Origin: Poronia punctata
Lineage: Eukaryota > Ascomycota > Sordariomycetes > Xylariales > Xylariaceae
DNA: 36,390 nt
Reading direction: 5' to 3'
Assembly (NCBI GenBank): GCA_022579005.1
Contig: MU401769.1
Location: 1 to 36,390, forward strand
Shown: piece after piece, positions 35,811 through 36,390 of the stretch
Layout of the letters: each line of letters begins with the position of its first letter
Numbering within the stretch: position 1 is the stretch's first letter
The notes under the pieces: generated by a model
Told to the model about the DNA's origin: nothing
Seen by the model: only the letters and a program-made list of their open reading frames with translations
Database searches by the model: none
Program-made: the position numbers and the translations under genes

Positions 35811-36390
35811 TATAATAAGGCACTTAGCTAAAAAACCTATTTGCTAAGCTATTTGCACATAAACTACTTATTAGCTAAAGCTACGCTAACTAATAGCTAA
35901 AGCTTTGCTAGTTATATTTTTTTTAATTCTTTTAGCTAGTTTAGTTACTTACTTAGCTAATTAAACAAAAGTTATTTAATATACTTAGTTTTTAAAATTG
36001 CTAGCAATATTACTTTATAACTACTTTATTGCTTAAACTTTTATACTTTTTTGTTTTTATATTTTTAAGTTATAATATAATATTTAGTAAAAAGATTTAA
36101 ATTAAAAACTAAGTATAGTTTATAACTGCTAAGCAAATAACTAGTAATAATATAAACAAGCTTAATAAACCTAATACTAAAAATAAGTAATAAAAACTAA
36201 AAAAACTAGCTAATAATTAAGCTAAATTTATAAATAATTAAAAATAAAAAAGTAATACAAAATATAATAAAAAAGCAAAAAACTTAATAGCAAATTAAAA
36301 AACTTAAAATAAAATATACTATTTATTAAAATAAATAATTAGCTAATAGCTAGCAACTTTTAAAAAGGTTAAAAAAGTAAAAGCTATTTT
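35811..36390 (+). mobile_element. Second gypsy copy, 5' end E2 (cut by window edge)
   Basis: Direct repeat of 9588-10165, starting at the same tataataaggca boundary. It appears inserted into LTR fragment D, which implies that this gypsy family was active after the L1 element had arrived. A gypsy gag-pol relic is expected to continue beyond the right edge of the window. Confidence 0.6.

Noticed and set aside
1..36390. Mitochondrial DNA or plasmid origin suggested by extreme AT content.
   Set aside because: A nuclear NAA30 gene with a spliceosomal intron, LTR retrotransposons and CpA-to-TpA mutation all point to nuclear DNA.

Overview
The window comes from the nuclear genome of a filamentous ascomycete (Pezizomycotina-like). 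About 34.5 of 36.4 kb is extremely AT-rich DNA with few CpA/TpG dinucleotides and a great excess of TpA. This is the pattern left by repeat-induced point mutation (RIP) on transposable elements. The remaining ~1.9 kb (about 4,479-6,365) has ordinary base composition and carries the only intact gene I can support: a two-exon, minus-strand gene for the NatC catalytic subunit NAA30 (Mak3), 184 residues, with one 77-bp phase-0 intron.

Layout, left to right. 1-920: 3' end of a plus-strand LTR retroelement and its LTR (family L1). 921-3,731: AT-rich relic DNA with nothing recognised. 3,732-4,476: a 745-bp Tc1/mariner-like non-autonomous element whose right end abuts the gene island. 4,479-6,365: the island, made of ~1 kb of unexplained normal-composition DNA, NAA30, and its short promoter. 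6,366-9,587: AT-rich relic. 9,588-about 15,503: a RIP-mutated Ty3/gypsy retrotransposon whose reverse transcriptase and integrase can still be read on the plus strand in one frame, interrupted by stops. 15,504-21,721: an LTR pair of family L1 enclosing 5.5 kb. 21,722-24,663: AT-rich relic. 24,664-34,797: a second LTR pair (family L2, ~650 bp) enclosing a minus-strand Ty1/copia relic. 34,798-35,702: relic. 35,703-35,810: a piece of an L1 LTR interrupted by a second copy of the gypsy 5' end, which runs off the window at 36,390.

Taken together, this is one housekeeping gene with a very small promoter, left intact in a nest of dead, RIP-mutated retrotransposons. No mobile element here looks able to encode protein. 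The element relics were recognised by translating the mutated DNA by eye and matching family motifs. Their boundaries come from comparing repeat copies by eye and may be off by a few bases. I saw no tRNA, rRNA, CRISPR array or biosynthetic cluster, and nothing that amounts to a clearly new system.
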